Assembly: GCA_028713995.1 (NCBI GenBank) | Contig: JAQTNF010000026.1 | Coordinates: 1 to 45,134 of the forward strand | Length of the DNA stretch: 45,134 bases | From: Deltaproteobacteria bacterium | GTDB taxonomy: Bacteria > Myxococcota_A > Polyangia > JAAYKL01 | Direction of reading: 5' to 3' | Shown: piece by piece, positions 23,463 to 32,388 of the stretch | Numbering within the stretch: position 1 is the stretch's first letter | How the letters are laid out: every line of letters begins with the position of its first letter | The notes under the pieces: generated by a model | Seen by the model: only the letters and a program-made list of their open reading frames with translations | Told to the model about the DNA's origin: nothing | The model's database searches: none | Position numbers and translations under genes: made by a program

Positions 23463-26400
23463 CTATCTGCCCCCCAGCCCTTGCAGCGCCGCGTCCAGGG
23501 CCGCCTTGTCGCGCAGCACGTCCTGCCGCTCGCGCACCTCGCGCTCATCGGAGAGCCGGATGTAGGTGCGCATGCTCGCCACGGCCCGGTCGGAGTGCAG
23601 GGCGTTGTCGTGGCACAGGCTGAGGTAGAAGTGGATCTCCGGATGCGTAGCGGCGTACTCGCCGTGCTCGCGCACGAGCTCGTTCATGGCCTCGATGGAG
23701 TTGCGGCATTGCGCGATGTCCTCGGGGTCCGCGTTCAAAAAGTGCAGGTAGCCCTTGAGGAGCAGCATCTGCGGTCCACCTAGGCGCCACTCGTGCTCCG
23801 GGATGCGCGCGAAGCGCTCGAGGGCCCTGCGGCCGTTCCCCGCCGCGACGAGGCTTGCGACGCCGCTCACGGCCCGCGCGAGATCGGCCGCGTCCGCGTC
23901 GGAAAGGAGCGGCGAGGGGGAAGGGGGCTCGACCTCGAGCGCGGGGGGGCCGCCCTGCCCGTCGAGGAGCGTCGCCACGCGCGAGGCGGCGATCACGGCC
24001 GGGTCGTCCGCTGCCAGCTTTCGCGCGGCGTCGAGGAATGCCGTGGCCTCCTTGCGGCGCGCGTTGGCGAGCAGCGCGAGGGCCATGTCCGCCATGTGCA
24101 CGGCCTTTTCGCGGCCCTCGCCCAGGCCGCGCACGGCCCCGAACGCGCGGCCGTACGGCCACTTGGAGGTGTAGACGTCGGCCAGGTAGCCCTCGAACCT
24201 GCGGTACGAGACAAGGTCGTGCGGGGCCGCGAACTCGATGAGCGCGTTGTCGTCCGTGTTGATCGGCCGGGCATCGCCCTCGGGCCGACCCGGACCGTCC
24301 GTGTAGTCTTCAAGCTCGGCCCGGTCCACGAGCAGCACGCGCGCGAGCGCGTCGGAAGCCAGGTGGATGCCGGCCCGCTCGAGCTCGGCCCGAGTGCGCG
24401 GATCCTCCATGGCGCGCGACACGCGGCCGTAGTCGAGTTCCACGGGCGAAAACGACCCGAGCAGCATGGTGTCCGACGAGATGCCCTCGGCCGCGAACAC
24501 GGCCACGTGCGGGAACACGGAGCCGAAGGTTCGGAACACGGTGCGGATGTTCTCGGGCGCGAGCTCGTAGAGCTGCACCCACTGACAGAAGATCCCGCCC
24601 GGCGCGAGCGCCCGGCTCACCGCGCGGAAGTGGTCCGCGGTGAACAGGTTCGCGACCCCCGTGATCCAAGGGTTCGACGGCTCCGAAACGATGACGTCGT
24701 ACTTTCGCGCCGTGGACGTAAGGAAGTTGCGCCCGTCGTTCGAGATCACGTCGAGCCGGTCGTCGATCACGAAGGTCTCGGGGTCGCCGCGGTCCAAGGC
24801 GGGATCGTCGGGCCCTCGGTAGACGAGGTGGTTCACGTCGAGGGTCGAGCCGCTTTTCTCGCCCTGCGCGCGGCCGAAGAGCTTCGACGCCTCGACCACG
24901 GCGTTCTCGAGCTCCACCACGTCCACGTGGCGCACCGGGAAGGAGAGCGCCGCGCCCACGGTCACGCCCGAGCCGAAGCCGATGATCGCCACGTCGAGGT
25001 CCTTGGGGCCGGCCGGGTGCAGGAGCAGCGGGTACGACGCGGCCGCGATCTGGGTCGGCATGTCATCGCTGTTCGAGGCCTCCACCTTGCCGTTGTTCTT
25101 GAGCGCGAAGTGCCGTCCCCACGCCTCCACGGTCACGGTCGTGGACACGCCGTCGTGGTAGTAGCGCACGTCCGAGTCCCCGCGCATGGCGTCGTCGAGC
25201 ACGTGCCGCATGATCGACATGCGGAACACGCCCGCGGTGAGCGAGACCGGGTTCCACGGCGGCGCGGCCAGGATGAACACGGCGGTCACGGCCGCGGCCG
25301 CGATCCCGCCAACGAGCCGCGTGGAGCGCCTGCCGCGCGCAACGGCGAGGAGGCCCATTCCCGCGAGCGCGTAGAGCGCCACGGACAAGAAGAACGTGGC
25401 CTGCATGCCCGCGCCGGAAAGGTGGCGCGAGAAGAGCGGCACGAACACGAACGCCGAGAGGAACGAGCCGCAGATGGCGCCGAGCGTGTTGAGCGCGTAC
25501 AACGAGCCCACGTCCCTGCCCACGCGGCGAAGGCTTTTCGCGGCGATGCGCACCGTGAGCGGGAAGGTGGCGCCCATCCCCAGGCACGCGGGCAGCACGG
25601 CGAGCGCCGCCATGCAGAACATGACGAGCTGCACGAGCTCCACGTGGTCCTCGGGCGACGGCACCCAGGACGTGACCGCGAGCGCGAACAGGCGCGGCAG
25701 ATCGTCCATGTAGAGGTGGTTGGCCATGGCCGCAGCCGCCACGAAGAGCTCCACGCACGCGAGGAGGATCACGGGATTGCGCGCGCGCTTTGCCGGCCCG
25801 GTGAAGGCCGCGGCGCCGCCCGCGAGGCCCACGAGGAACGCGAGCAGCGTGAGCGCGAAAGAGTACACGGACGCGCCGATCACCATGGACATGGCCCGGT
25901 TCCACACCACCTGCAGGCTCATGGCGGAAAGGCCCGTGACGAAGAAGGCCGCGAGCGCCGCGGTGCGCTCGGGGCGCGTGGGATCGAACGGGCGTGCACC
26001 GTCGGAGGCGGCCCCCGTGTCGGGGTCGACGTCGTCCGTCGCCTCGGCGCAGGGCGAGGACGGGGCGAGAGCCTTGCGAAAAGCCAGGATGAGGGCCGCG
26101 AGCGTGAGGTTCAAGAAGCCCGCGACACGGTTCGTGGCCGCGAGCCCCGCGCCCGGCAGGAGCACGAACGTGGAGAGGAACACGCCCAGGATGGCCCCCG
26201 CGGTGTTGAGTGTGTAAAGGGTGCCCACGCGCGAGCCCACGCGCATGAGGTGGCCCTGCGCGCTCACGAAGTGACGCGAGAGCAGGGGCAGCGTGGCGCC
26301 CATGCATGTGGTGGGCACGATGAGCACGGCGGCCACGGCAAAAAAGCGCAGCACCGAGAAGAGCCAGAAGCTGTTGCCGGCGTGGGCCACGAGCGCGCGG

Positions 26401-26723
26401 TTGAGCCCCGGGTAGAAATGCTCGATCAGCTCCGGAATGACGAGCGCGCACACGCCCACCACGCCCTCGGCCACGGCATAGAATGCGAGCGGCGAACGCA
26501 CGCGGTCCGCGAACCTGCCGAAGAGCCACGAGCCGAGCGCGAGCCCGCCCATGAAGCACGTCAGCACCGTGGAGATGGCGAGCGTGGTGGCGCCGAAGAC
26601 GAGCTCGAGCATGCGCGTCCACACGATCTCGAGGGTGAGGCTCGAGATGCCAGACAGCACGAAGCACAGGAGGACGAGCGGCTGCACGGGGGCCAGTATA
26701 GGGGCCGGGTTGAGGGTTGTCAT
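23463..26723 (-). CDS. Membrane-fused spermidine-synthase-like protein with C-terminal TPR-like region
   Basis: 1,086 residues. The N-terminal ~500 residues hold two homologous membrane blocks: LSGISSLTLEIVWTRMLEL with LYTLNTAGAILGVFLSTFV, and TGLSAMSLQVVWNRAMSM with LYALNTLGAICGSFLSAFV. A spermidine-synthase/methyltransferase fold follows, with SAM-binding IIGFGSGVTVGAAL, VELENAV, and VISNDGRNFL plus VSEPSNPWITGV. The last ~200 residues are helical and TPR-like. Such membrane SpeE-like proteins are common in environmental bacteria; true aminopropyl transfer is unproven, since the catalytic Asp loop of soluble SpeE is replaced by SEPSNPW. The start at 26723 lacks a ribosome site. Confidence 0.87.
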   Translation of the reverse strand: MTTLNPAPILAPVQPLVLLCFVLSGISSLTLEIVWTRMLELVFGATTLAISTVLTCFMGGLALGSWLFGRFADRVRSPLAFYAVAEGVVGVCALVIPELIEHFYPGLNRALVAHAGNSFWLFSVLRFFAVAAVLIVPTTCMGATLPLLSRHFVSAQGHLMRVGSRVGTLYTLNTAGAILGVFLSTFVLLPGAGLAATNRVAGFLNLTLAALILAFRKALAPSSPCAEATDDVDPDTGAASDGARPFDPTRPERTAALAAFFVTGLSAMSLQVVWNRAMSMVIGASVYSFALTLLAFLVGLAGGAAAFTGPAKRARNPVILLACVELFVAAAAMANHLYMDDLPRLFALAVTSWVPSPEDHVELVQLVMFCMAALAVLPACLGMGATFPLTVRIAAKSLRRVGRDVGSLYALNTLGAICGSFLSAFVFVPLFSRHLSGAGMQATFFLSVALYALAGMGLLAVARGRRSTRLVGGIAAAAVTAVFILAAPPWNPVSLTAGVFRMSIMRHVLDDAMRGDSDVRYYHDGVSTTVTVEAWGRHFALKNNGKVEASNSDDMPTQIAAASYPLLLHPAGPKDLDVAIIGFGSGVTVGAALSFPVRHVDVVELENAVVEASKLFGRAQGEKSGSTLDVNHLVYRGPDDPALDRGDPETFVIDDRLDVISNDGRNFLTSTARKYDVIVSEPSNPWITGVANLFTADHFRAVSRALAPGGIFCQWVQLYELAPENIRTVFRTFGSVFPHVAVFAAEGISSDTMLLGSFSPVELDYGRVSRAMEDPRTRAELERAGIHLASDALARVLLVDRAELEDYTDGPGRPEGDARPINTDDNALIEFAAPHDLVSYRRFEGYLADVYTSKWPYGRAFGAVRGLGEGREKAVHMADMALALLANARRKEATAFLDAARKLAADDPAVIAASRVATLLDGQGGPPALEVEPPSPSPLLSDADAADLARAVSGVASLVAAGNGRRALERFARIPEHEWRLGGPQMLLLKGYLHFLNADPEDIAQCRNSIEAMNELVREHGEYAATHPEIHFYLSLCHDNALHSDRAVASMRTYIRLSDEREVRERQDVLRDKAALDAALQGLGGR

Positions 26724-26730
26724 CCGACCC

Positions 26731-26755
26731 GTCGGACCTGTCCGACAGGTCCGAC
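26731..26755. promoter_or_regulatory. 25-bp near-perfect palindrome between divergent starts
   Basis: GTCGGACCTGTC (26731-26742), one C, GACAGGTCCGAC (26744-26755): 12-bp arms around a single base. A second, overlapping inverted repeat TCCGAC-CC-GTCGGA covers 26723-26736. It fills half of the 52-base gap between the SpeE-like and DoxX starts, so it is either an operator controlling both or a mobile repeat. Confidence 0.5.
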
Positions 26756-26775
26756 TTCTGCTAAGCTTTTCCACC

Positions 26776-27210
26776 ATGGAGCCCAAGCAACCGAACCTCG
26801 CCGTGCTCGCCGTCGTGGGGCGCGCGCTGCTCGCGCTCATCTTCATCATGAGCGGCTTCACCAAGATCTTCGGCTTCCGCGAGACCATGGCCTACATGGC
26901 CGCGTACGGCATGTGGAACACGAACGTGTTCCTCGTCGCAGCGATCGCCGTCGAGCTCGTCGGCGGCCTTTCGATCCTGGTCGGATGGAAGGCCCGCGCG
27001 GGCGCCTTCGCGCTCATCGCCTTCCTCCTGCCCGTCACGATCGTGTTCCACCGCGTATGGGGGGTGCCCCCGGGGGAGCAGCACCTGCAGCTCATCCAGC
27101 TCCTCAAGAACGTGTCCATCCTGGGAGGGCTCACGCTCGTGACAGCCTTCGGCGCCGGTCCCATCAGCGTGGACGCGTGGCTCGCTCGGAGGAAGTCAAA
27201 CGTGTTATGA
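26776..27210 (+). CDS. DoxX-family membrane protein
   Basis: 144 residues with four membrane segments. RALLALIFIMSGFTKIFGF and GMWNTNVFLVAAIAVELVGGL followed by LSILVGWKARAGAFAL are typical of the DoxX family. Members are linked to quinone or thiosulfate oxidation, or to redox partner complexes, but most are uncharacterised. ATG at 26776 gives a family-normal start; the upstream frame runs into the divergent gene. No ribosome site is visible, and a TAAGCT at 26762 could give a leaderless transcript. First gene of the four-gene run ending at 32371. Confidence 0.85.
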   Translation: MEPKQPNLAVLAVVGRALLALIFIMSGFTKIFGFRETMAYMAAYGMWNTNVFLVAAIAVELVGGLSILVGWKARAGAFALIAFLLPVTIVFHRVWGVPPGEQHLQLIQLLKNVSILGGLTLVTAFGAGPISVDAWLARRKSNVL

Positions 27211-27220
27211 ACATCCGATC

Positions 27221-29848
27221 ATGCGGCAGGTTCCCAACACCCTTGCGCTCCTCCTCGTTGCCTCGCTGAGCGAGCCCGCGCTCGCCCAGGAGGTCGCGGA
27301 CGCGGGGCCCGCGCCGGGGCCATCGCTCACCCCTCCGGAGCTCGTGGATTACGTGAAAGCCGACTACCCGCCCGAGGCCTTTGCGCAGGGCCTTGAGGCC
27401 GCGGTGTCCGCATCGCTCGACATCGACGAGAACGGGCTCGTCACGAACGTGAAGATCCTGGAGCCCGCGGGTCACGGGTTCGACGAGGCGGCCGAGGCGG
27501 CCATGCGCCTGTTCGTGTTCAAGCCCGCCATGAGGGGCGCCGTGCCCATCCCGTCCCGCGTCATCTACAAGTACACGTTCTTCCTCAAGAAGGCCGAGCC
27601 CGCGCCCGAGGCCGCGCCGCCGCCGCCCCTGCCAGCGTCGCTCAAGGGCGTGGTCCACGACATGGACGGCAAGCCCGTGACCGGGGCCTCGGTTGCCCTC
27701 ACGGAGCTCGACGCCGCGTCCGACGCCGGGCCCGCGCCCGAGCTCTCGGCCACCACCGACGCGACCGGCGCGTTCGCGCTCGCGGACCTGCCGGCGGGCT
27801 CGTACCAGGTCGACGTGGTCGCGGTCGGCTTCAAGCCCTTCACCACCACCGAGAAGCTGGCCGAGGGCGAGAGCCTCGAGGTGGTCTACCGCCTGGAGGC
27901 CGAGGCGGCCATGTACGAGACCGTGGTGCGCGGCCGCAAGCCGCCGCGCGAGGTCACGCGCCGCGAGATCACGACCCGGGAGATCACGCGCATCCCGGGC
28001 ACGGGCGGCGACGCCATCCGCTCGGTGCAGAACATGCCGGGCCTGGCCCGCGCGTCGTACATCTCGGGCGAGCTCATCGTGCGCGGCAGCGCGCCTGCCG
28101 ACTCGCGCGTCTTCTTCGACTCCATGCCAGTGCCGCTCCTCTACCACTTCGGAGGGCTCACGTCGGTCATCAACTCCGACCTGCTCGAGCGCATCGACTT
28201 CTTCCCGGGCAACTACTCGGTGCGCTACACGGGCGCCACGGGCGGCATCATCGACGTGTACCCGCGCGCGCCCAAGACCGACCGCATCCACGCCTACATC
28301 GACGCGGACATCTGGGACGTGGGCGCTCTCGTCGAGACCCCCCTCGGCAAGGACTGGTCCGTGGCCGTCTCGGCGCGGCGCAGCTACATCGACGGCATCC
28401 TGACCGCGGTGCTGCCCGACAACGGGGGCCTCTCGTTCTCCACCGCGCCCCGCTACTACGACTACCAGGCCGTGGCCGACTACCACCCGGACAAGAGCGA
28501 CAACCTGCGCCTGTTCCTGTTCGGCTCGGACGACGAGATGGTGGCGCTCTTCGGCAGCGAGGTCGTGGCCAACGGGCAGGGCGGCTCGGGCGCGGGGGTG
28601 CGGCTCGGCTTCCACCAGCTCCAGGCCAAGTGGGACCACAGGTTCGACAAGGTCGTATCCAACCAGGTCAACGTGGGCGTGGGTTACACCACGAACTACG
28701 GCTACTTCGGCGAGGACATCGAGTTCGCGCTCGACGCGGCGCCGATCTACATCCGCGACGAGGTGACCATCGACCCGGGCGAGGTGGCCGTGGTGCGCAC
28801 GGGCATCGACACCGAGGTGGGCTGGAGCAAGTGGCTCTTCCGCGCGCCGGACATCTTCCCGATGGAGGGCGAGAGCAGCGACCCGCTCAACCCGAACACG
28901 GCCTACCTCGAGGACAAGGGCTCGGAGTGGGGCTACCGTCCGGGGTGGTACGGCGAGGTGGAGCTGACCGCCATCCCGCGCCTGCGGCTCATCAACGGGC
29001 TGCGCCTCGACTACTCCGAACGGCTCGCCGAGGTGAACCTGGATCCGCGCTTCGTGGCGCGCTACGAGATCGTGGACGGCACCACGCTCAAAGGCGGCAT
29101 CGGGCTCTTCCACCAGGCGCCCCAGGACGCCCAGGTCAGCGACCAATACGGCAACCCGGACCTCGAGTACATCAACGCCATCCACTACGGGCTCGGCTTC
29201 GAGCAGGAGTTCACGGCCGCCATCGAGGCCGGCATCGAGGGGTTCTACAAGGACCTGTCGAACATGGTCGTGTCGTCGGACAGGATGGTCGAGCGCGACG
29301 GGCAGCTCGCGGCGGAGCGCTACAACAACGACGGCGTGGGCCGCGTTGCGGGGTTCGAGGTGCTCGTCAAGCACAAGCCCACGGACCGCCTCTTCGGCTG
29401 GATCTCGTACACCCTCATGCAGAGCTGGCGCGTCGATCACCCGGGCGAGAAGCCGCGCCTGTTCGATAACGATCAGACGCACATCCTCACCATCGTGGCG
29501 AGCGTGGCGCTCGGCCGCGGCTGGGAGGCGGGCGTGCGCTTCAGGCTCGTGAGCGGCAACCCGGACACGCCGGTGCAGGGCGCTGCGTTCGACGCGGACG
29601 GCGACCAGTACTTCCCCATCTACGGCGAGCGCAACACCACGCGCCTGCCCCTCTTCCACCAGCTCGACCTGCGCCTCGACAAGCGCTGGGACTTCGGCAT
29701 CCTCAAGTTCTCGGTCTACGTCGACGTGCAGAACGTCTACAACCAGAAGAACGTGGAAGGGTACGCATACAGCTACGACTTCTCGGCGCGGCAGTACCAG
29801 TTCGGGCTGCCGCTCCTGCCCAGCCTGGGGTTCAAATTGGAGTATTGA
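27221..29848 (+). CDS. TonB C-terminal domain / CarboxypepD-reg / TonB-dependent receptor fusion
   Basis: 875 residues. Signal peptide to about residue 22 (ALAQE). Residues about 35-125 match the TonB C-terminal energy-transducer domain (YPPEAFAQGLEAAVSASLDI, GFDEAAEAAMRLFVFKPAM). A Pro/Ala linker leads to a CarboxypepD regulatory-like fold (LKGVVHDMDGKPVTGASVAL, FALADLPAGSYQVDVVAVGF). A receptor plug follows (SVQNMPGLARA, ELIVRGSAPADSRVFFDSMP), then a long 22-strand-type barrel ending LGFKLEY. The TonB domain lacks a membrane anchor, so it would sit in the periplasm on the receptor itself. Such fusions occur in Myxococcota. Ligand unknown. It starts 10 bases after doxX. Confidence 0.9.
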   Translation: MRQVPNTLALLLVASLSEPALAQEVADAGPAPGPSLTPPELVDYVKADYPPEAFAQGLEAAVSASLDIDENGLVTNVKILEPAGHGFDEAAEAAMRLFVFKPAMRGAVPIPSRVIYKYTFFLKKAEPAPEAAPPPPLPASLKGVVHDMDGKPVTGASVALTELDAASDAGPAPELSATTDATGAFALADLPAGSYQVDVVAVGFKPFTTTEKLAEGESLEVVYRLEAEAAMYETVVRGRKPPREVTRREITTREITRIPGTGGDAIRSVQNMPGLARASYISGELIVRGSAPADSRVFFDSMPVPLLYHFGGLTSVINSDLLERIDFFPGNYSVRYTGATGGIIDVYPRAPKTDRIHAYIDADIWDVGALVETPLGKDWSVAVSARRSYIDGILTAVLPDNGGLSFSTAPRYYDYQAVADYHPDKSDNLRLFLFGSDDEMVALFGSEVVANGQGGSGAGVRLGFHQLQAKWDHRFDKVVSNQVNVGVGYTTNYGYFGEDIEFALDAAPIYIRDEVTIDPGEVAVVRTGIDTEVGWSKWLFRAPDIFPMEGESSDPLNPNTAYLEDKGSEWGYRPGWYGEVELTAIPRLRLINGLRLDYSERLAEVNLDPRFVARYEIVDGTTLKGGIGLFHQAPQDAQVSDQYGNPDLEYINAIHYGLGFEQEFTAAIEAGIEGFYKDLSNMVVSSDRMVERDGQLAAERYNNDGVGRVAGFEVLVKHKPTDRLFGWISYTLMQSWRVDHPGEKPRLFDNDQTHILTIVASVALGRGWEAGVRFRLVSGNPDTPVQGAAFDADGDQYFPIYGERNTTRLPLFHQLDLRLDKRWDFGILKFSVYVDVQNVYNQKNVEGYAYSYDFSARQYQFGLPLLPSLGFKLEY

Positions 29849-29854
29849 TCCGAC

Positions 29855-31348
29855 GTGCTTTTCGGCACCTACGAATTCCTGCTGCTGTTCCTGCCCGCGG
29901 TCTGGGTCGTGTACCGCGTCGTGCCCGGGGGAGGTCGCGCACGACTCGTTTGGCTGCTCGTCTCGTCCCTGGTGTTCTACGGATACCGCGAGCCGCTGCA
30001 CGTGGCGCTGCTCGTCGGCTCGGCGGGCGTCAACTACGTGCTCGGGCGCGGCTTCGTCGGGCCCGCGCGTGCGGGCTCGCGCGCGGCGGTCGCGCTGGGG
30101 ATCGTCCTCAATCTGGGGGCATTGGCCTACTTCAAGTACACGGGCTTCGCCGCAGCCATGGCCAACGATCTGTTCGGGGCGGGGTTGAGCGCGCCGGCGG
30201 TGGTGATGCCGCTTGCGATCTCGTTCTTCACCTTCCAGCAGATCGCCTACCTCGTGGACCTGCATCGGGGCGAGGCCTCGAGCCGGAATCCCCTCGAGTA
30301 CGTCGTGTCCGTCGTGTTCTTCCCGAAGCTGCTCTCGGGGCCGATTGTCCGCGACCACGAGATGGACGCCGGATTCGCCGCGGCGAACACGCGGCCCGGC
30401 GCCCGGGAAGGCGCACGTGGGATCACGTTGCTGGCGATCGGCCTGTTCAAGAAACTCCTCATCGCCGATGCCCTCGCGCCGACCGTGTCCCGTGTCTTCT
30501 CCGCGGCGGAGAAGGGCCAGATCCCCGGAGCCGCGGATGCCTGGCTCGGCGCGCTGTCGTACACGATGCAGCTCTATTTCGACTTTTCCGGCTACGTCGA
30601 CATGGCGCTGGGGCTGGGGCTCCTGTTCGGTTTCTCCCTCCCTTTGAACTTCGACTCCCCGTACAAGGCGACGAGCCCCAGCGACTTCTGGCGGCGCTGG
30701 CACATCACGCTGTCGCGCTTCCTTCGGGACTATCTGTACATCCCGCTCGGGGGGAACCGCCGAGGGGAAAGGCGGCGCACGGCCAACCTGATGATCACCA
30801 TGACCCTGGCGGGGCTCTGGCACGGCGCCGGCTGGACGTTCGTGCTGTGGGGCGCGGCGCACGGGGCGATGCTTGCGGTGAACCACCTCTGGAGCGGCCT
30901 GTGGCGCCGGCTTCCCGGACGCGCACCCGGAGTTGCGCAGGCTCTTGCCACGCGAGGCGCGGCACGGGTCCTGACCTTCGTCGCGGTGGTGCTCGCCTGG
31001 GTCCTGTTCCGGGCGCAGACCGTGGGTGGCGCGGTTGCGGTCTGGCGTGGGATGCTCGGGTTCGGAGGCTGGGGCATGACGGGCGCACCGGGCTGGCTGG
31101 CGGAGGGAGCCCACGTCTGGGATCTCGCGATCGCGCCGTTCCACGCCCTCAGCGGCGCCTATGGCAGCTGGGCCGCGATCGGGGTGCTGATGGTGGTGAC
31201 GATGGCCTTGCCGAACAGCAACCGGATCGCCGCCGGCCTGAAGCCGAGCGTGCGCCATGCGGTCCCCGTGGCCGCCGCGCTGCTGCTCGCGACATGGAGG
31301 ATCCTCGCGCAGGGGAGCGCGACCGAGTTCCTCTATTTCGATTTTTGA
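29855..31348 (+). CDS. MBOAT-family O-acyltransferase (AlgI-like)
   Basis: 497 residues, about 11-12 membrane segments. Family marks: LVSSLVFYGYREP near residue 40, YFKYTGF, ISFFTFQQIAYLVDLHRGE, FFPKLLSGPIVRDHEM, FDFSGYVDMALGLGLLFGF, SPSDFWRRWHITLSRFLRDY, and the catalytic His323 in AGLWHGAGWTFVLWGAAHG, numbered as in AlgI (His322). These enzymes move acyl groups, usually acetyl, across the inner membrane to a periplasmic acceptor. GTG start six bases after the receptor gene stop. The adjacent SGNH gene supplies the likely periplasmic half. The acceptor glycan is not encoded nearby. Confidence 0.93.
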   Translation: MLFGTYEFLLLFLPAVWVVYRVVPGGGRARLVWLLVSSLVFYGYREPLHVALLVGSAGVNYVLGRGFVGPARAGSRAAVALGIVLNLGALAYFKYTGFAAAMANDLFGAGLSAPAVVMPLAISFFTFQQIAYLVDLHRGEASSRNPLEYVVSVVFFPKLLSGPIVRDHEMDAGFAAANTRPGAREGARGITLLAIGLFKKLLIADALAPTVSRVFSAAEKGQIPGAADAWLGALSYTMQLYFDFSGYVDMALGLGLLFGFSLPLNFDSPYKATSPSDFWRRWHITLSRFLRDYLYIPLGGNRRGERRRTANLMITMTLAGLWHGAGWTFVLWGAAHGAMLAVNHLWSGLWRRLPGRAPGVAQALATRGAARVLTFVAVVLAWVLFRAQTVGGAVAVWRGMLGFGGWGMTGAPGWLAEGAHVWDLAIAPFHALSGAYGSWAAIGVLMVVTMALPNSNRIAAGLKPSVRHAVPVAAALLLATWRILAQGSATEFLYFDF

Positions 31349-31351
31349 ACG

Positions 31352-32371
31352 ATGGGTGACGTATCACGATATCGTTTGTGGAACGCAGGAGTGCTCGCCC
31401 CGGTCGGGCTGCTGGCGGTCGCCACCTGGGTGCTGCTCCTCTCATTCGATCTGCGCCACGAGCTGCTGTACAGGTCGACCCTCGCCGGACGCGACTACGA
31501 CAGGGCGTGCTGGGTCAAGAAGCCGCTGTATCTGCTCGTGCTCGGCAGCAGCATGTCCCGTTATGGGGTGATGCCCGAGGTCATCGCGAAGAAGAACCGG
31601 ATCCCGCTCAAGCGCATTGCGAACGTCTCGCGGGACGCCGCGACGCCGTTCGTCAACTACTTCACGTACCTCCGGCGCCGCGACGTGCTGAGCCAGGCCA
31701 AAATCGTCTACGTCACGTACGATCCGTGGATGCTCGTCGTGAAGTACCACAAGCACTCCCCGTCGCAGCGACTGCTGTGGAGCTACGCCCAGTGGCGTTT
31801 CATGTCCCGCGAGCTCGGGCTCGCCGGCAGCTACTTCCTGCCCGCGGTCGAGGCCGCGCGCACGCTGGTCGGGCTCTCGGGCGGCGACCCGCCTTATTGC
31901 TCGCGCTCCATGGCGAAACGCCGAGGGTTCGTGCCCAAGCGCAAGGAAGGCAAGCTCTCGCCCGTTCCCGAAGGGCAGACCGAGGCGCGCACCATCTATG
32001 ACGACCTCGACCTGTTCGGGCCCTGCACCACGCAGATCGACTACCTCGGGCGCATCAAGGAGATGGTGGAAGGGGCCGGTGGCACTTTCGTGCTGTTGCT
32101 CATGCCGAAACATCCCTTCTACATCGATGTCTACCGTACCAAGGGCGAGTTCGACGGGAGGCTGCGCCGGCTCGTCAATGCGCGGCTCGGCCCGGTGCGG
32201 GTCACCGGTTCGTTCGACAGCCGCCGCTATGGCCTGACGGACGCCGACTTCTACGATTTGTCCCACCTCACCGAGAGCGGCGCGCGAAAGTTCACGGCCA
32301 AGGAGTTCGCCAGCGTGAAGCGGCACCTCCTGCTCAAGCCGGGACCGCTGCGTCCGACCCTTGACTACTGA
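31352..32371 (+). CDS. Membrane-anchored SGNH-type protein, partner of the MBOAT
   Basis: 339 residues. One N-terminal membrane segment (about 12-32) puts the rest in the periplasm. YLLVLGSSMSRYG (60-72) resembles the GSS block with the nucleophilic Ser (Ser66/67) of SGNH and DltD-like acyl transferases. The C-terminal FYDLSHLTESGARKF supplies Asp302 and His305 in a D-x-x-H arrangement. It starts three bases after the MBOAT stop. By analogy with AlgI-AlgX/AlgJ and DltB-DltD, it would hand the acyl group to a polymer. Overall similarity to those is low, so the substrate is open. Confidence 0.78.
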   Translation: MGDVSRYRLWNAGVLAPVGLLAVATWVLLLSFDLRHELLYRSTLAGRDYDRACWVKKPLYLLVLGSSMSRYGVMPEVIAKKNRIPLKRIANVSRDAATPFVNYFTYLRRRDVLSQAKIVYVTYDPWMLVVKYHKHSPSQRLLWSYAQWRFMSRELGLAGSYFLPAVEAARTLVGLSGGDPPYCSRSMAKRRGFVPKRKEGKLSPVPEGQTEARTIYDDLDLFGPCTTQIDYLGRIKEMVEGAGGTFVLLLMPKHPFYIDVYRTKGEFDGRLRRLVNARLGPVRVTGSFDSRRYGLTDADFYDLSHLTESGARKFTAKEFASVKRHLLLKPGPLRPTLDY

Positions 32372-32388
32372 ACGTCGAGGTCGCCCGC

